Of a stretch of 64,000 nt of DNA, positions 44,636 through 53,551 are shown piece by piece. The stretch's first letter is position 1, and every line of letters starts with the position of its first letter. A model generated the notes under the pieces. That model searched no databases and was not told where the DNA came from. It saw nothing but the letters and a program-made list of their open reading frames with translations. Source of the stretch: Oceanibacterium hippocampi (GTDB lineage: Bacteria > Pseudomonadota > Alphaproteobacteria > Sneathiellales > Sneathiellaceae); contig NZ_FWFR01000001.1 of NCBI RefSeq assembly GCF_900172325.1, positions 1,442,335 to 1,506,334 of the forward strand, in the 5' to 3' direction. Position numbers and translations under genes: made by a program.

Positions 44636-45454
44636 ATGACGATTCGTCATCTGGTCCGTCTCGGCATTGCAAGCAGTCTGCTCAGCATTGCCTACGGATT
44701 CTCGGCCCACGCGGCCATTGTGACCCCGGCCGACACGTCGCCGACAGCGGTCGATCCGTTCGTCTGGGGCGATGCCAACGTTCGCCCGGGTGGATCGGTC
44801 GCGATCACCAACAGCCAGCCGCGCAGCGGCAACGGCTCGCTCGAGTTCGCCACCTCGGGGAGCGGCGCCAAGGCCGATTTCGAGATCTTCTGGAATGACC
44901 CGACGCGCACGCTCGGCAACCTGAGCGCGGCATCCTTCGACTGGTACCGCGATTCGTCGAGCACCGCGCCCCAGCACCTGACGCCGACCTTCCGGCTCTA
45001 TTTCCAGACCGCGTCGGGCGAAACCGGACTGCTGATCTGGGAGGACGTCTACAACGGTGGCAGCACCGCCGTTCCAGCGCCGACCGACACCTGGGTTTCG
45101 GAAGACATCACCGACGACAACTTCTGGATGCGGGCCTTCGGTCCCGGCCGGACGATCGAGCAGTTCGGCGTGACGCTGGCCGACTGGGAAGGCGGCGCGA
45201 CCTTCCCGAACCCGTCCGGCCAGTCGCCGGTTCTCGGCGCCGATACGCTGATCACCGGCATGAATGTCGGCGTCGGTTCCGGATGGGCAGGCGATTTCCT
45301 GGGTTACGTCGACAATGTCTCGCTGACCTTCGGCCAGGACGACACCATCCTGGCGAATTTCGAGACCGCCGCGGTGCCTGAGCCGGCCAGCCTGGCGCTG
45401 TTCGTCGTCGGCCTGCTCGGCCTCGGCGCGACGGCCCGCCGCCGCAGGGCCTGA
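44636..45454 (+). CDS. PEP-CTERM sorting-domain protein (second)
   Basis: 272 residues. Signal peptide (1-26, ending SAHA), a beta-sandwich-like body with Trp- and Asp-rich stretches (SFDWYRDSSS; VGSGWAGDFLGYVDNVSLTF), reminiscent of carbohydrate-binding folds, and a C-terminal signal VPEPASLALFVVGLLGLGA followed by ARRRRA. Predicted exosortase substrate for the cell surface. GGAAGGA ribosome site. Own promoter and terminator. Confidence 0.93.
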   Translation: MTIRHLVRLGIASSLLSIAYGFSAHAAIVTPADTSPTAVDPFVWGDANVRPGGSVAITNSQPRSGNGSLEFATSGSGAKADFEIFWNDPTRTLGNLSAASFDWYRDSSSTAPQHLTPTFRLYFQTASGETGLLIWEDVYNGGSTAVPAPTDTWVSEDITDDNFWMRAFGPGRTIEQFGVTLADWEGGATFPNPSGQSPVLGADTLITGMNVGVGSGWAGDFLGYVDNVSLTFGQDDTILANFETAAVPEPASLALFVVGLLGLGATARRRRA

Positions 45455-45488
45455 TCCCTCCGACATACTGGCCGAAATCCGGCCACGG

Positions 45489-45511
45489 ACGGCGGCGCCT
45501 CGCGCCGCCGT
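45489..45511 (+). terminator. Terminator of the second PEP-CTERM gene
   Basis: ACGGCGGCGC and GCGCCGCCGT around CTC, 35 bases after the stop. Only a short T stretch follows. Confidence 0.65.
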
Positions 45512-45595
45512 TTGCATGTTTGCCGCAACTGTCTTCTACCATGGGCCGCTTGCGCGATAATGCGCCCCCGGGCGACGACATGATGAGGCGGCAGC

Positions 45596-47377
45596 GTGTT
45601 GACGAATGCCCTCAGCGGTGCAGGCGGATTGGCGCTGTTCCTGCTCGCCATGGCCATGATGACCGACGGTCTGAAGGTCTTCGGCGGGCGGAACCTGAAG
45701 GCGCTCCTGAAGAACTGGACCGGTACCACGATCCGCGGTGTGCTTTCCGGCGCGCTGGTCACGGCGACGGTTCAATCGTCGAGCGCTGTCACGGTGGCCA
45801 CCATCGGTTTCGTCAATGCCGGCGTGCTGTCGCTTCGCCAGGCCCTGACCGTGATCTTCGGCGCCAACGTGGGGACGACGATTACCGGCTGGCTCGTTGC
45901 GGTCGTGGGTTTCGGCTTTCGAATTGAGGCATTTGCGCTGCCCATCATCGCCATCGGCGTCGGGCTGCGTTTGCTCATGCCGACTGCCCGGCAACGGGGG
46001 CTTGGTGATGCCATCACCGGTTTCGGCCTGTTCTTCCTCGGCCTCGCCTTCCTGAAGGAGGGGTTCGCCGGTGTCGCCGCGAACTTCGGGATCGATGCGT
46101 TCGGGAGTCCCGGTGGGCCGCTCGGGACACTGGCCTATGTGGCGGTCGGCTTCGTCGCGACCGTATTGACGCAATCGTCGAGCGCGGCCATCGCACTGAT
46201 CCTGACAGCGGTCTCGGAAGGGGTAATCGGGCCCGAGATCGGTGCGGCGGCGATCATTGGCGCCAATGTCGGAACGACCTCGACTGCGGTGATCGCCGTG
46301 ATCGCCGCGACGCCGAACGCCAAGCGTGTTGCCGCCGGCCATCTCGCTTTCAATCTGGCCACCGGAATAATCGCGCTCGCACTGTTACCGGGATTGCTCG
46401 CGGTGATCACATGGATCGGCGGGTTCGCCGGCATGACGGGCCATCCGGTGCCGCTGCTTGCCCTCTTCCACACGGTTTTCAATTTTCTGGGCGTCGTCCT
46501 GTTGTCGCCTTTCGCCGGCCGGATGTCCCGCCTCCTGGACCGTTTCTTCCGTTCCGCGGAAGAGGATATGAGCCGGCCGCAGCATCTCGACCAGACGGTG
46601 CTGGCGGCGCCCGAACTTGCGATCGGCGCCCTGCACCAGGAACTCGGCCGGCTGCAGTCGATTGTCCGGGCACTGGCGCGGGCTTCGCTCGGACGGAGCG
46701 GACCGAAGCCGGCGGCTGTCGCCCGACGCTCCGAGGCGATCACTTCGCTCGGCGAGGCGATTACCGAGTTCGCGGCCTCAATCCGGACAGAAAACCTGTC
46801 TCGCGCCGTCGCCGAGGAACTGCCGCGCGCGCTTCGCGTTGCCCGCTACTTGGAGGAAGCGGCGCGGCTGGCGCCGCTCGTCGAGGATCTGGCGCGCCAG
46901 ACCGAATCGCTGGACTATCTGCCGGCGCGTCTGCCGGTCCGGAACGCACTGGACGCCGCGCTCCGGGTGATCGGGCGTCCGGACGAAGACCCCGCCGACG
47001 GATCGGCCGATGTTGCTGTCAGGGAAGAGGCGACCGAGGCGGCGCGAGATGTCGACAAGGATCTTGCCGATTTCGAGACTCGCTACCAGGAGGCCAAGGC
47101 GGCGGCGCTGGCCGCGGTCGCGGGGCATGGGCTCGGCATCAGCAAGGTCGGCGTCCTGCTCGACGGCCTCAGCCACCTGCGCCGGCTGGTCGAACAGATC
47201 GCCAAGGCCGGTGCCTCGTTCCGGCTTGGACTTGGCGACGGGTCGCCCGCCGATGTCGGGGGCAATGGTAACGGGAATGGTGAAACGGAGGCCGACCCGC
47301 CGAGGACTGTGCCCGACGAGCGGGGGGCGTCGGCCGGAACGCCGCCGACCGCAGGACGAACCGGTGGGGAGGGCTGA
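45596..47377 (+). CDS. Na/Pi cotransporter family protein with PhoU-like tail
   Basis: 593 residues. Two inverted Na/Pi-cotransporter repeats, each with the QSSSA motif (TATVQSSSAVTVATIGFVNA; VATVLTQSSSAAIALILTA) and GANVGTT, then a long cytosolic helical region (about 330-560) resembling PhoU. Takes up or exports phosphate with Na+. Start is GTG 45596 with GAGG upstream. The C-terminal 40 residues are Gly/Pro-rich and low-complexity. Confidence 0.92.
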   Translation: MLTNALSGAGGLALFLLAMAMMTDGLKVFGGRNLKALLKNWTGTTIRGVLSGALVTATVQSSSAVTVATIGFVNAGVLSLRQALTVIFGANVGTTITGWLVAVVGFGFRIEAFALPIIAIGVGLRLLMPTARQRGLGDAITGFGLFFLGLAFLKEGFAGVAANFGIDAFGSPGGPLGTLAYVAVGFVATVLTQSSSAAIALILTAVSEGVIGPEIGAAAIIGANVGTTSTAVIAVIAATPNAKRVAAGHLAFNLATGIIALALLPGLLAVITWIGGFAGMTGHPVPLLALFHTVFNFLGVVLLSPFAGRMSRLLDRFFRSAEEDMSRPQHLDQTVLAAPELAIGALHQELGRLQSIVRALARASLGRSGPKPAAVARRSEAITSLGEAITEFAASIRTENLSRAVAEELPRALRVARYLEEAARLAPLVEDLARQTESLDYLPARLPVRNALDAALRVIGRPDEDPADGSADVAVREEATEAARDVDKDLADFETRYQEAKAAALAAVAGHGLGISKVGVLLDGLSHLRRLVEQIAKAGASFRLGLGDGSPADVGGNGNGNGETEADPPRTVPDERGASAGTPPTAGRTGGEG

Positions 47378-47404
47378 CGGTCGAGCAGAACCCGATCAGC
47401 ACCC

Positions 47405-47439
47405 AAACGACGAAAGCCGCGTCGGGTGACCGGCGCGGC
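47405..47439 (-). terminator. Rho-independent terminator of rpsU
   Basis: On the minus strand GCCGCG and CGCGGC flank an inner CGG-TCAC-CCG stem with one mismatch, followed by TTTCGTCGTTT. It lies 57 bases after the rpsU stop. Confidence 0.7.
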
Positions 47440-47495
47440 AACATCGTACCTGTTCGGAAAGGACCCGCCGGCAAGCGGGACGGGAGGGGTGCGGC

Positions 47496-47702
47496 TTATG
47501 CCGCTCCCTCGCGCTGCAGACGCTTGCGCGCCAGCTTGCGTGCCCGGCGGACAGCCTCGGCCCGCTCGCGAGCCCGCTTTTCCGACGGCTTCTCGTAATA
47601 GTTCCGGAGCTTCATCTCACGGAAGATACCCTCGCGCTGCATCTTCTTCTTGAGTGCACGCAAGGCCTGATCGACGTTGTTGTCGCGAACTTGAACCAGC
47701 AA
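47496..47702 (-). CDS. rpsU: 30S ribosomal protein S21 (TTG start)
   Basis: 68 residues with the S21 signature [20 protein letters not shown] and [20 protein letters not shown], then a basic tail. The conserved region begins VQVRDNN, and the only start codon at the right place is TTG 47702, behind AAAGGAG. A GTG-started longer form (47747) would add 15 residues that S21 proteins lack. S21 helps mRNA binding to the 30S subunit. Divergent from def-coq9. Confidence 0.93.
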   Translation of the reverse strand: MLVQVRDNNVDQALRALKKKMQREGIFREMKLRNYYEKPSEKRARERAEAVRRARKLARKRLQREGAA

Positions 47703-47758
47703 AGCTTTCAAATCTCCTTTCCGGTCGCATACGGCAAAAAGCCCCACGCGGAGCCGCG

Positions 47759-47787
47759 GTCATATCACAGCGACCGGCCCCCGTGAA
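47759..47787 (-). promoter_or_regulatory. Candidate rpsU promoter
   Basis: On the minus strand TTCACG (47787-47782) and TATGAC (47764-47759) are 17 bases apart, about 55 bases before the rpsU start. Confidence 0.5.
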
Positions 47788-47870
47788 GGTCTTTGAATTG
47801 AACTTTCGCACTTATCCTAGTGCTTTTTGCCGGCCTTTACCACCGTTTCTACCGTCGCCATAGTAAGGCC

Positions 47871-48452
47871 ATGGCCATATTGAAGATTGCCCGCATGGGG
47901 CACCCTGTCCTGGCGCGGCCGGCACCGCCCGTCGCCGACCCCGGCGACCCGGAAATCGCCCGGCTTATCGTCGACATGATCGAGACGCTGGAGGATGCCG
48001 GCGGGGTCGGGCTTGCCGCCACCCAGGTTCATGTCCCGACACGGCTGGTGATGTTCTTCGTGCCGGCTGCCCGCGCCGCCGCCGAGGACGGCGCGGCCGA
48101 AGGCGAGGGCGGCGTGCCGTTCACGGTGCTCATCAACCCGGAGATCGAGCCGCTTGGCGAGACCATGGTCGCGGGATGGGAGGGCTGTCTCTCGGTTCCG
48201 GGACTGCGCGGCCTGGTGCCGCGCCACGACCATATCCGCTATCGCGGGCTTGCCCCGGACGGCAGCCTGATCGAGCGCGAGGCGCGCGGCTTCCATGCCC
48301 GGGTCGTGCAGCATGAATGCGACCATCTTGACGGCGTGCTCTATCCGCAGCGCATGACGGATCTGTCGAGGCTGGTCTTCGAGAGCGAATTCAGGCATCA
48401 GACGGCAGCCGCCCCGGACGGGGACGGCGCGGACGACGAGGAGGTGGCTTAG
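47871..48452 (+). CDS. def: Peptide deformylase
   Basis: 193 residues. The three motifs GVGLAATQ, WEGCLSV and QHECDHLDG (metal ligands Cys and two His, catalytic Glu) are intact. Removes the formyl group from nascent proteins. An acidic insertion (AAEDGAAEGEGG) lies between motifs 1 and 2. ATG 47871 has AAGG before it. coq9 begins three bases after the stop. Confidence 0.93.
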   Translation: MAILKIARMGHPVLARPAPPVADPGDPEIARLIVDMIETLEDAGGVGLAATQVHVPTRLVMFFVPAARAAAEDGAAEGEGGVPFTVLINPEIEPLGETMVAGWEGCLSVPGLRGLVPRHDHIRYRGLAPDGSLIEREARGFHARVVQHECDHLDGVLYPQRMTDLSRLVFESEFRHQTAAAPDGDGADDEEVA

Positions 48453-48455
48453 GCG

Positions 48456-49127
48456 ATGGCCCATCATCTGGAGGAGGAGCGCCGGCGGATTCTCGCAGCG
48501 GCGCTGCCGAACGTGGCCTTCGACGGCTGGACGGCGAAGACCCTGACGGCGGCGGTCGAGGCGGCCGGATTCGAGCCGGCGATGGCGGTCCGGGCCTTTC
48601 CCGGCGGCGTCCGCGAGATGATCGGCTTCTTCATCGCCGAGGCCGACCGGGAAATGGTCGAGGCGCTGGAGGCACGCGACCTGCCGTCGATGAAGATCCG
48701 CGACCGCATCCGCACCGCCGTGCAGGTTCGGCTCGAGCAGAACGCGCCCTGGCGCGAGGCGATCCGGCGGGCGCTGGCGCACGAGATGGCGCCGCAGAAC
48801 GCCCCGGCGGCGCTTCGGCGGCTGCACCGCACGGTCGATGCCATGTGGTACGCGGCCGGGGACCGTGCTGCCGACTTCAATTACTACACCAAGCGGATGC
48901 TGCTCGCCGGGGTCTATTCCTCGACCCTGCTCTACTGGCTGAACGACCGCTCGGAAGGATCCGCCGCGACCTGGCGGTTCCTCGACCGGCGCATCGACGA
49001 CGTGATGAAGATCCAGACCGTGAAAGGACGGCTCGGCGGCCGGCTCGACAGGATTGGCGGGCTGGTCCGGCGGCCGCGACGGCCGGGCGCGGTGATCGGC
49101 GCCTGGGCGCGGCGGGGCGACGCATGA
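48456..49127 (+). CDS. COQ9-family ubiquinone biosynthesis protein
   Basis: 223 residues, TetR-like helical fold. LPNVAFDGWTAKTLTAAVEA near the N terminus and TKRMLLAGVYSSTLLYWLND, FLDRRIDDVMKI in the C-terminal lipid-binding half match COQ9, which binds isoprenoid lipid and assists the COQ7 hydroxylation step. Adjacency of coq9, rpsU and def is usual in this class. The stop overlaps the next start (ATGA). Confidence 0.93.
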   Translation: MAHHLEEERRRILAAALPNVAFDGWTAKTLTAAVEAAGFEPAMAVRAFPGGVREMIGFFIAEADREMVEALEARDLPSMKIRDRIRTAVQVRLEQNAPWREAIRRALAHEMAPQNAPAALRRLHRTVDAMWYAAGDRAADFNYYTKRMLLAGVYSSTLLYWLNDRSEGSAATWRFLDRRIDDVMKIQTVKGRLGGRLDRIGGLVRRPRRPGAVIGAWARRGDA

Positions 49128-49864
49128 GCCGGCCGCTGGATGGGCGCACGATCCTCGTCACCAATGTCACTCATTTCGTTGGCCCGCCGTCCGTTCCGGC
49201 CTTCCTCGCCGCCGGGGCGAGGCTGGTCTGTCACGACGAGGGCTTTGCCGACGCCGAGCGGGCGGCGGCGTTCGGCGCCGCCCATCCGGACGCCATCGTC
49301 GCGCCGGAACCGCTGGCCGAGGATTGCGTCGCCTGGGCGGAAGCCGAGGTCGGCCCGCTCGACGTCGTCGTCAGCAACGACCATTTCCCGGCCCACCGGA
49401 TTCTCGTCGACGCGGCCGGTCGGGACGATTTCCGGGCCGCGCTCGAGGCCCTTGCCGTTACCCCCTTCGCGGTTGCCGGAGCGGCGGCCAAGGCGATGAA
49501 GCCGCGCCGGGCGGGCAAGATCATCCTTGTCACCTCGGCGGCGCCATTGCAGGGCCTGGCCAATTACTCGATTTACGCGGCCGCGCGCGAGGCCGCCAAC
49601 GGGCTGGTGAAATCGCTCGCCCGCGAACTCGGCAAGGCGAATATCCAGGTCAACGCGCTGGCGCCCAATTTCGTCGAGAGTCCGAGCTATTTCCCCGAGG
49701 CGCTGCTCGCCGACGAGGCGGCGATGGCGAAGATTACCCGGCAGATCCCGCTCGGCCGGCTCGGCAAGCCGGAAGAGGCGGCGGCCTATCTGGTCTTCCT
49801 CGCCTCCGGCCAGTCGGATTTCATCACCGGACAGGTGCTCGCCTTCGCCGGCGGCTGGGCCTGA
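49124..49864 (+). CDS. Putative halohydrin dehalogenase (HheC-like, SDR-derived)
   Basis: 246 residues. SDR fold, but the cofactor motif TGxxxGxG is replaced by T13-NVTH-F18-V-G20, i.e. the T-x4-F-x-G fingerprint, and the catalytic set is S138-x12-Y151-x3-R155 instead of Ser-Tyr-Lys. Both are the defining features of halohydrin dehalogenases, which reversibly form epoxides from vicinal haloalcohols without NAD(P) and can open them with nucleophiles. Spacing equals that of HheC (S132, Y145, R149), and VVVSND, LAPNF and the terminal TGQVLAFAGGW region also fit. Overlaps coq9 by ATGA, so it is translationally coupled. Activity and substrate are inferred. Confidence 0.85.
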   Translation: MSRPLDGRTILVTNVTHFVGPPSVPAFLAAGARLVCHDEGFADAERAAAFGAAHPDAIVAPEPLAEDCVAWAEAEVGPLDVVVSNDHFPAHRILVDAAGRDDFRAALEALAVTPFAVAGAAAKAMKPRRAGKIILVTSAAPLQGLANYSIYAAAREAANGLVKSLARELGKANIQVNALAPNFVESPSYFPEALLADEAAMAKITRQIPLGRLGKPEEAAAYLVFLASGQSDFITGQVLAFAGGWA

Positions 49865-49876
49865 TCGGGCGGGCGC

Positions 49877-50983
49877 TCAGCGGCGGCCGCAGGCTGCCGG
49901 ATCGGGCGTCTCGCCGAGCGGGAAAAGCCAGGTGACATGGCCCATCTTGCGGCCGGGGCGGGCCTCGCCCTTGCCATAGATATGCAGCGCCGCCTTCGGA
50001 TCGGCGAGGATCGCCGCCCAGTCGTCCGCCTCGTCGCCGAGCAGGTTCCGCATCACCGCGTTCGCATGGCGGTCGGGCGAGCCGAGCGGCAGGCCGGCGA
50101 CGGCGCGGATCGCCTGCCGGAACTGGCTGGTGACGCAGCCCTCGATCGTCCAGTGCCCGGAATTGTGCGGCCGGGGCGCCAGTTCGTTGACCAGCAGGCG
50201 GCCGTCGCCGGTGACGAACATCTCGACCGCGAGCAGGCCGACCAGGTCGAGCGCGGTGACGATCCGGCCGGCCATCGCCACGGCCTCCGCCGCGGTCGCC
50301 TCGTCGAGCGGGGCCGGCGCGATCGTGACGTCGAGGATATGATCGCGGTGCCGGTTCTCGACCGCGACGAAGCAGGCGACCTCGCCGCCGAGCCCCCGGG
50401 CCGCGACCACGGAAACCTCCATGCGGAAATCGACGAAGCCCTCGAGGATCGCGGGCGCGCCCGCGATCGCCTCCCAGGCGGCGGCCGCATCGCCCGGGGT
50501 CCTGATCGCGGCCTGGCCCTTGCCGTCGTAGCCGAGCCGGCGGGTCTTCAGGATCGCCGGGGTGCCGATGGCCGCGATGGCGGTGTCGAGCGCGGCCGCG
50601 TCGTCGACCTGGCGGTAGGGTGCGGTGCCGAGGCCGAGGCCGGTCAGGAAATCCTTCTCCGCCAGCCGGTCCTGGGTGACCGCCAGTACCGACGGGCCGG
50701 GGCGCACAGGCGTTGCCCGGCCGAGGCGGGCGAGGGCCGCGACCGGGATATTCTCGAACTCCAGGGTGACCGCATCGACCGCGGCCGCGAACCGGTCGAG
50801 CGCGGCCTCGTCGTCATAACCGGCGCGCGTCGTCTCGTTCGCTACCTGGGCGGCCGGCGGATCGGCCTCGGGCGCGAAGATGTGGGTGCGGTAGCCCATT
50901 TCGGCGGCGGCAATCGCCATCATGCGGCCGAGCTGGCCGCCCCCCAGGATGCCGATCGTCGAACCCGGCGGCAGCGCGGTCAT
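49877..50983 (-). CDS. purK: N5-carboxyaminoimidazole ribonucleotide synthase
   Basis: 368 residues, ATP-grasp. [20 protein letters not shown] at the N terminus, [12 protein letters not shown] in the central domain and [18 protein letters not shown] near the end are diagnostic. Converts AIR, bicarbonate and ATP to N5-CAIR in purine synthesis. The start overlaps the purE stop by four bases. Converges on the halohydrin dehalogenase gene. Confidence 0.97.
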   Translation of the reverse strand: MTALPPGSTIGILGGGQLGRMMAIAAAEMGYRTHIFAPEADPPAAQVANETTRAGYDDEAALDRFAAAVDAVTLEFENIPVAALARLGRATPVRPGPSVLAVTQDRLAEKDFLTGLGLGTAPYRQVDDAAALDTAIAAIGTPAILKTRRLGYDGKGQAAIRTPGDAAAAWEAIAGAPAILEGFVDFRMEVSVVAARGLGGEVACFVAVENRHRDHILDVTIAPAPLDEATAAEAVAMAGRIVTALDLVGLLAVEMFVTGDGRLLVNELAPRPHNSGHWTIEGCVTSQFRQAIRAVAGLPLGSPDRHANAVMRNLLGDEADDWAAILADPKAALHIYGKGEARPGRKMGHVTWLFPLGETPDPAACGRR

Positions 50984-51486
50984 GCCCGGCTGTCTTCGGG
51001 AGCTTCATCGACCGGGGCGTCGGCGACGGCCGCCGTCTGGCGCGCCCGCCAGGCGTCGAGCGCGGCGGCGACGGTCGCATCGGTGCGGGCGACCATGGCG
51101 GCGGCGAACAAGGCCGCGTTGACCGCTCCGGCGCGGCCGATGGCGAATGTGGCGACCGGTATTCCGGCCGGCATCTGGACGATCGAGAGCAGCGAATCCA
51201 TGCCCTTGAGCGCCTTGCTCTCGACCGGCACGCCGAGGACCGGGACAGGCGTCATCGCGGCCGCCATGCCGGGCAGGTGGGCGGCGCCGCCGGCGCCGGC
51301 GATGATTGCCGTGAGGCCGCGTTCGACGGCGCTGCCGGCATAGTCGTAGAGCCGGTCCGGCGTGCGGTGGGCGGAGACGATCCGCGTTTCGTGGGCGATG
51401 CCGAGCTCGTCCAGTATCCCGGCGGCGTGCCGCATCGTCTGCCAGTCGGACTGGCTGCCCATGATAATGCCGACCAGCGCCGCCAT
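50980..51486 (-). CDS. purE: N5-CAIR mutase
   Basis: 168 residues. [26 protein letters not shown] and [12 protein letters not shown] are the class I PurE signatures; it moves the carboxyl of N5-CAIR to form CAIR. The start is ATG 51486 with GGGAGAGCGAAAGG upstream; a longer in-frame ATG is at 51582. The C-terminal [15 protein letters not shown] tail is extra. First gene of purEK. Confidence 0.96.
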   Translation of the reverse strand: MAALVGIIMGSQSDWQTMRHAAGILDELGIAHETRIVSAHRTPDRLYDYAGSAVERGLTAIIAGAGGAAHLPGMAAAMTPVPVLGVPVESKALKGMDSLLSIVQMPAGIPVATFAIGRAGAVNAALFAAAMVARTDATVAAALDAWRARQTAAVADAPVDEAPEDSRA

Positions 51487-51692
51487 ACCTTTCGCTCTCC
51501 CTGTCGTCGCGGACCCCTCCGGGTCCGGGAAAGCGGTGAAGTATACGGAGCCGGTTCCGTCAGGCAATGGCCACGCGGGCATATTAACCTTTCGTTGACC
51601 CAGAACCGGCTTAATGGCATCACTGACGGCGGCGAGTTCGGCTAGAACCGATCGGATCGACGGGAACCAGTGGTAGCAGATGGCATGCTCGA

Positions 51693-52439
51693 ATGAAGAT
51701 CGGTGATCGCAATCGCGCTTCGGGCGCGACGGCGGTAAGTGGACCCCGGCCGACCGGCTATTCCAGTGAAGGGCGGGCCGCCGGGGCAGCGGCGCCCTCG
51801 CGCGATATCAACGACGTCACCACGATCCTGGGAATCCCGGAGAACGAGCTGACGCCGAAAGTCCGCGATGCGATCATGACGCTGATGCGCGAGGTCGACA
51901 CGCTGCGCAGCGAACTCGACCGAAGCAACAAGCGTCTCGGCGAGATGGAGAAACTGGCCGATCTCGACTCGCTGGCGGCGATCTACAATCGCCGGGCCTT
52001 CGTGCGCGAACTGACCCGTCTGATCGCCTTCGCCGACCGCTATGGCGAGGCCGGGACCGCCAGCCTGGTCTATTTCGACGTGAACAATTTCAAGGCTATC
52101 AACGACACCTATGGCCACGCGGTCGGTGACGAGGTGTTGAAATCGGTCGCGGGGACCATCGTCGACAACGTCCGCCGCTCGGATGTCGTCGGCCGGCTCG
52201 GCGGCGACGAATTCGGTGTCATCCTGGTCCAGGCCGAGGGCGCGCGGGCACAGGAGAAAGCCACCTTCCTGGTCGATTCGGTGCGCCAGAACAAATACCT
52301 GCACGACGGCACGGAAATCGAAATCGAACTGTCCTTCGGCGTCTATACCTTCCGCCCGGGGGACGAGCCCGCGGCGGCGCTGGCGGCGGCGGACGAGGCG
52401 ATGTACGCGCACAAGGCATCCGCCCGGAAAGCCAGCTAA
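51693..52439 (+). CDS. GGDEF-domain diguanylate cyclase
   Basis: 248 residues. A disordered Gly/Ala-rich start, a coiled coil (about 58-90), then a GGDEF domain with active G170-G-D-E-F174 and an inhibition site R161-R-S-D164 exactly five residues before it. It should make c-di-GMP and be product-inhibited. No membrane segment or sensory domain. The coiled coil may drive dimerisation. Divergent from purEK. Confidence 0.92.
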   Translation: MKIGDRNRASGATAVSGPRPTGYSSEGRAAGAAAPSRDINDVTTILGIPENELTPKVRDAIMTLMREVDTLRSELDRSNKRLGEMEKLADLDSLAAIYNRRAFVRELTRLIAFADRYGEAGTASLVYFDVNNFKAINDTYGHAVGDEVLKSVAGTIVDNVRRSDVVGRLGGDEFGVILVQAEGARAQEKATFLVDSVRQNKYLHDGTEIEIELSFGVYTFRPGDEPAAALAAADEAMYAHKASARKAS

Positions 52440-52517
52440 GCGGCCGCCACCGGGGCCACCCGTTCGATCTGTCGCAGTCCCCCGCGAGCCGCCCCGGCGG
52501 GACGGCTCCATCGCCGT

Positions 52518-52727
52518 TCAGGCGATGATGTCGGGCAGGAGACTGCTTTCCAGCTTGGCGATCTGATCCTTCAGGACGAGCTTGCGTTTCTTCAGACGCT
52601 GAATCTGCAGCCTGTCGAAACTCGTCCCGGTTGCCATCGCGTCGATGGCGGCGTCCAGATCCCCATGCTCCATCCGCAGCTTCATCAGCGCGGACTGCAA
52701 TTCCTCCGGGTCGGATATGTCTGTCAT
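52518..52727 (-). CDS. DUF465 (YdcH-like) small coiled-coil protein
   Basis: 69 residues. LRMEHGDLDAAIDAMATG and LKKRKLVLKDQIAKLES form the helical hairpin of DUF465. Function unknown. A second DUF465 gene (54301-54474) is 1.6 kb away on the other strand. Confidence 0.9.
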   Translation of the reverse strand: MTDISDPEELQSALMKLRMEHGDLDAAIDAMATGTSFDRLQIQRLKKRKLVLKDQIAKLESSLLPDIIA

Positions 52728-52993
52728 GGATTCCGTCGAGATATGCGTTGTTGCCTCCCACGTTCCAGAAGGGTCCAGATCGCACGGCAGGTCGCATCCG
52801 GCGACCGGAACCGGATCCTATCCACAGTTCGCTGCGGATGTCCAATTCAACCCCGATAGACTACCATCCATGTCGGCCCAAGCCTAGGCGAAGATTGCCT
52901 TTTGCGACTTCGGCGACCGGCTGGCGGGGGGCATGGAACGGGCGGCACAGATCCGCTTTTGACAGGAACCGGGAGAAGCGGGACGGGCGTGCG

Positions 52994-53551
52994 ATGTCGC
53001 CGACGAGTTTTCCACCCAATGAGTTCTGGGATTTTTCCTCGCGGCTCTATGCCCGCGACGGGGTCGCCGAGGCCTCGCTCGCGCTGCAGGATCGCCATGG
53101 CATCGACGTCAATCTGCTGCTCTTCTGCTGCTGGGTCGCGGCGAGTGGGCGCGGCACCTTCGAGGACGGCGAACTCGAATCGGCGATCGACAGGGTGGCG
53201 GCCTGGCGGGACAACGTGATCCTCCCGCTGCGGGACCTGCGCCGCTACCTCAAGGGCGGCGCCGCGCCGGCGCCCTACCAGCTTGCCGACGAACTGCGGC
53301 GGGTGATCGCCGACATCGAGCTGCATGGGGAGCATGTCGAGCAGCTCATCCTGAGTGCCGGCATGACGCGACTCGGAACAGGCAGTTTCGAGGCGCATCG
53401 CCAGGCCCGCGACGCTGCGGTCAACCTGTCGCGCTATTTCGCCATTCTCGCGATCGGGCTGGACGAGGAGACCGACCGGGCGGCACTCCGCATCCTCGTC
53501 AGCGCCGCCTTCCCGAGCGTCGAGGACTGGCTGGTCGCCGACTGGATCTAG
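52994..53551 (+). CDS. TIGR02444 family protein
   Basis: 185 residues. FPPNEFWDFSSRLYARDGV (residues 6-24), ASLALQDRHGIDVNLLLFCC and LPLRDLRRYLKGG are typical of this proteobacterial family of unknown role. No signal or membrane helix. It ends in a CTAG shared with the convergent ubiX stop. The frame is open upstream to 52631 as a GC-rich shadow only. Confidence 0.88.
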   Translation: MSPTSFPPNEFWDFSSRLYARDGVAEASLALQDRHGIDVNLLLFCCWVAASGRGTFEDGELESAIDRVAAWRDNVILPLRDLRRYLKGGAAPAPYQLADELRRVIADIELHGEHVEQLILSAGMTRLGTGSFEAHRQARDAAVNLSRYFAILAIGLDEETDRAALRILVSAAFPSVEDWLVADWI

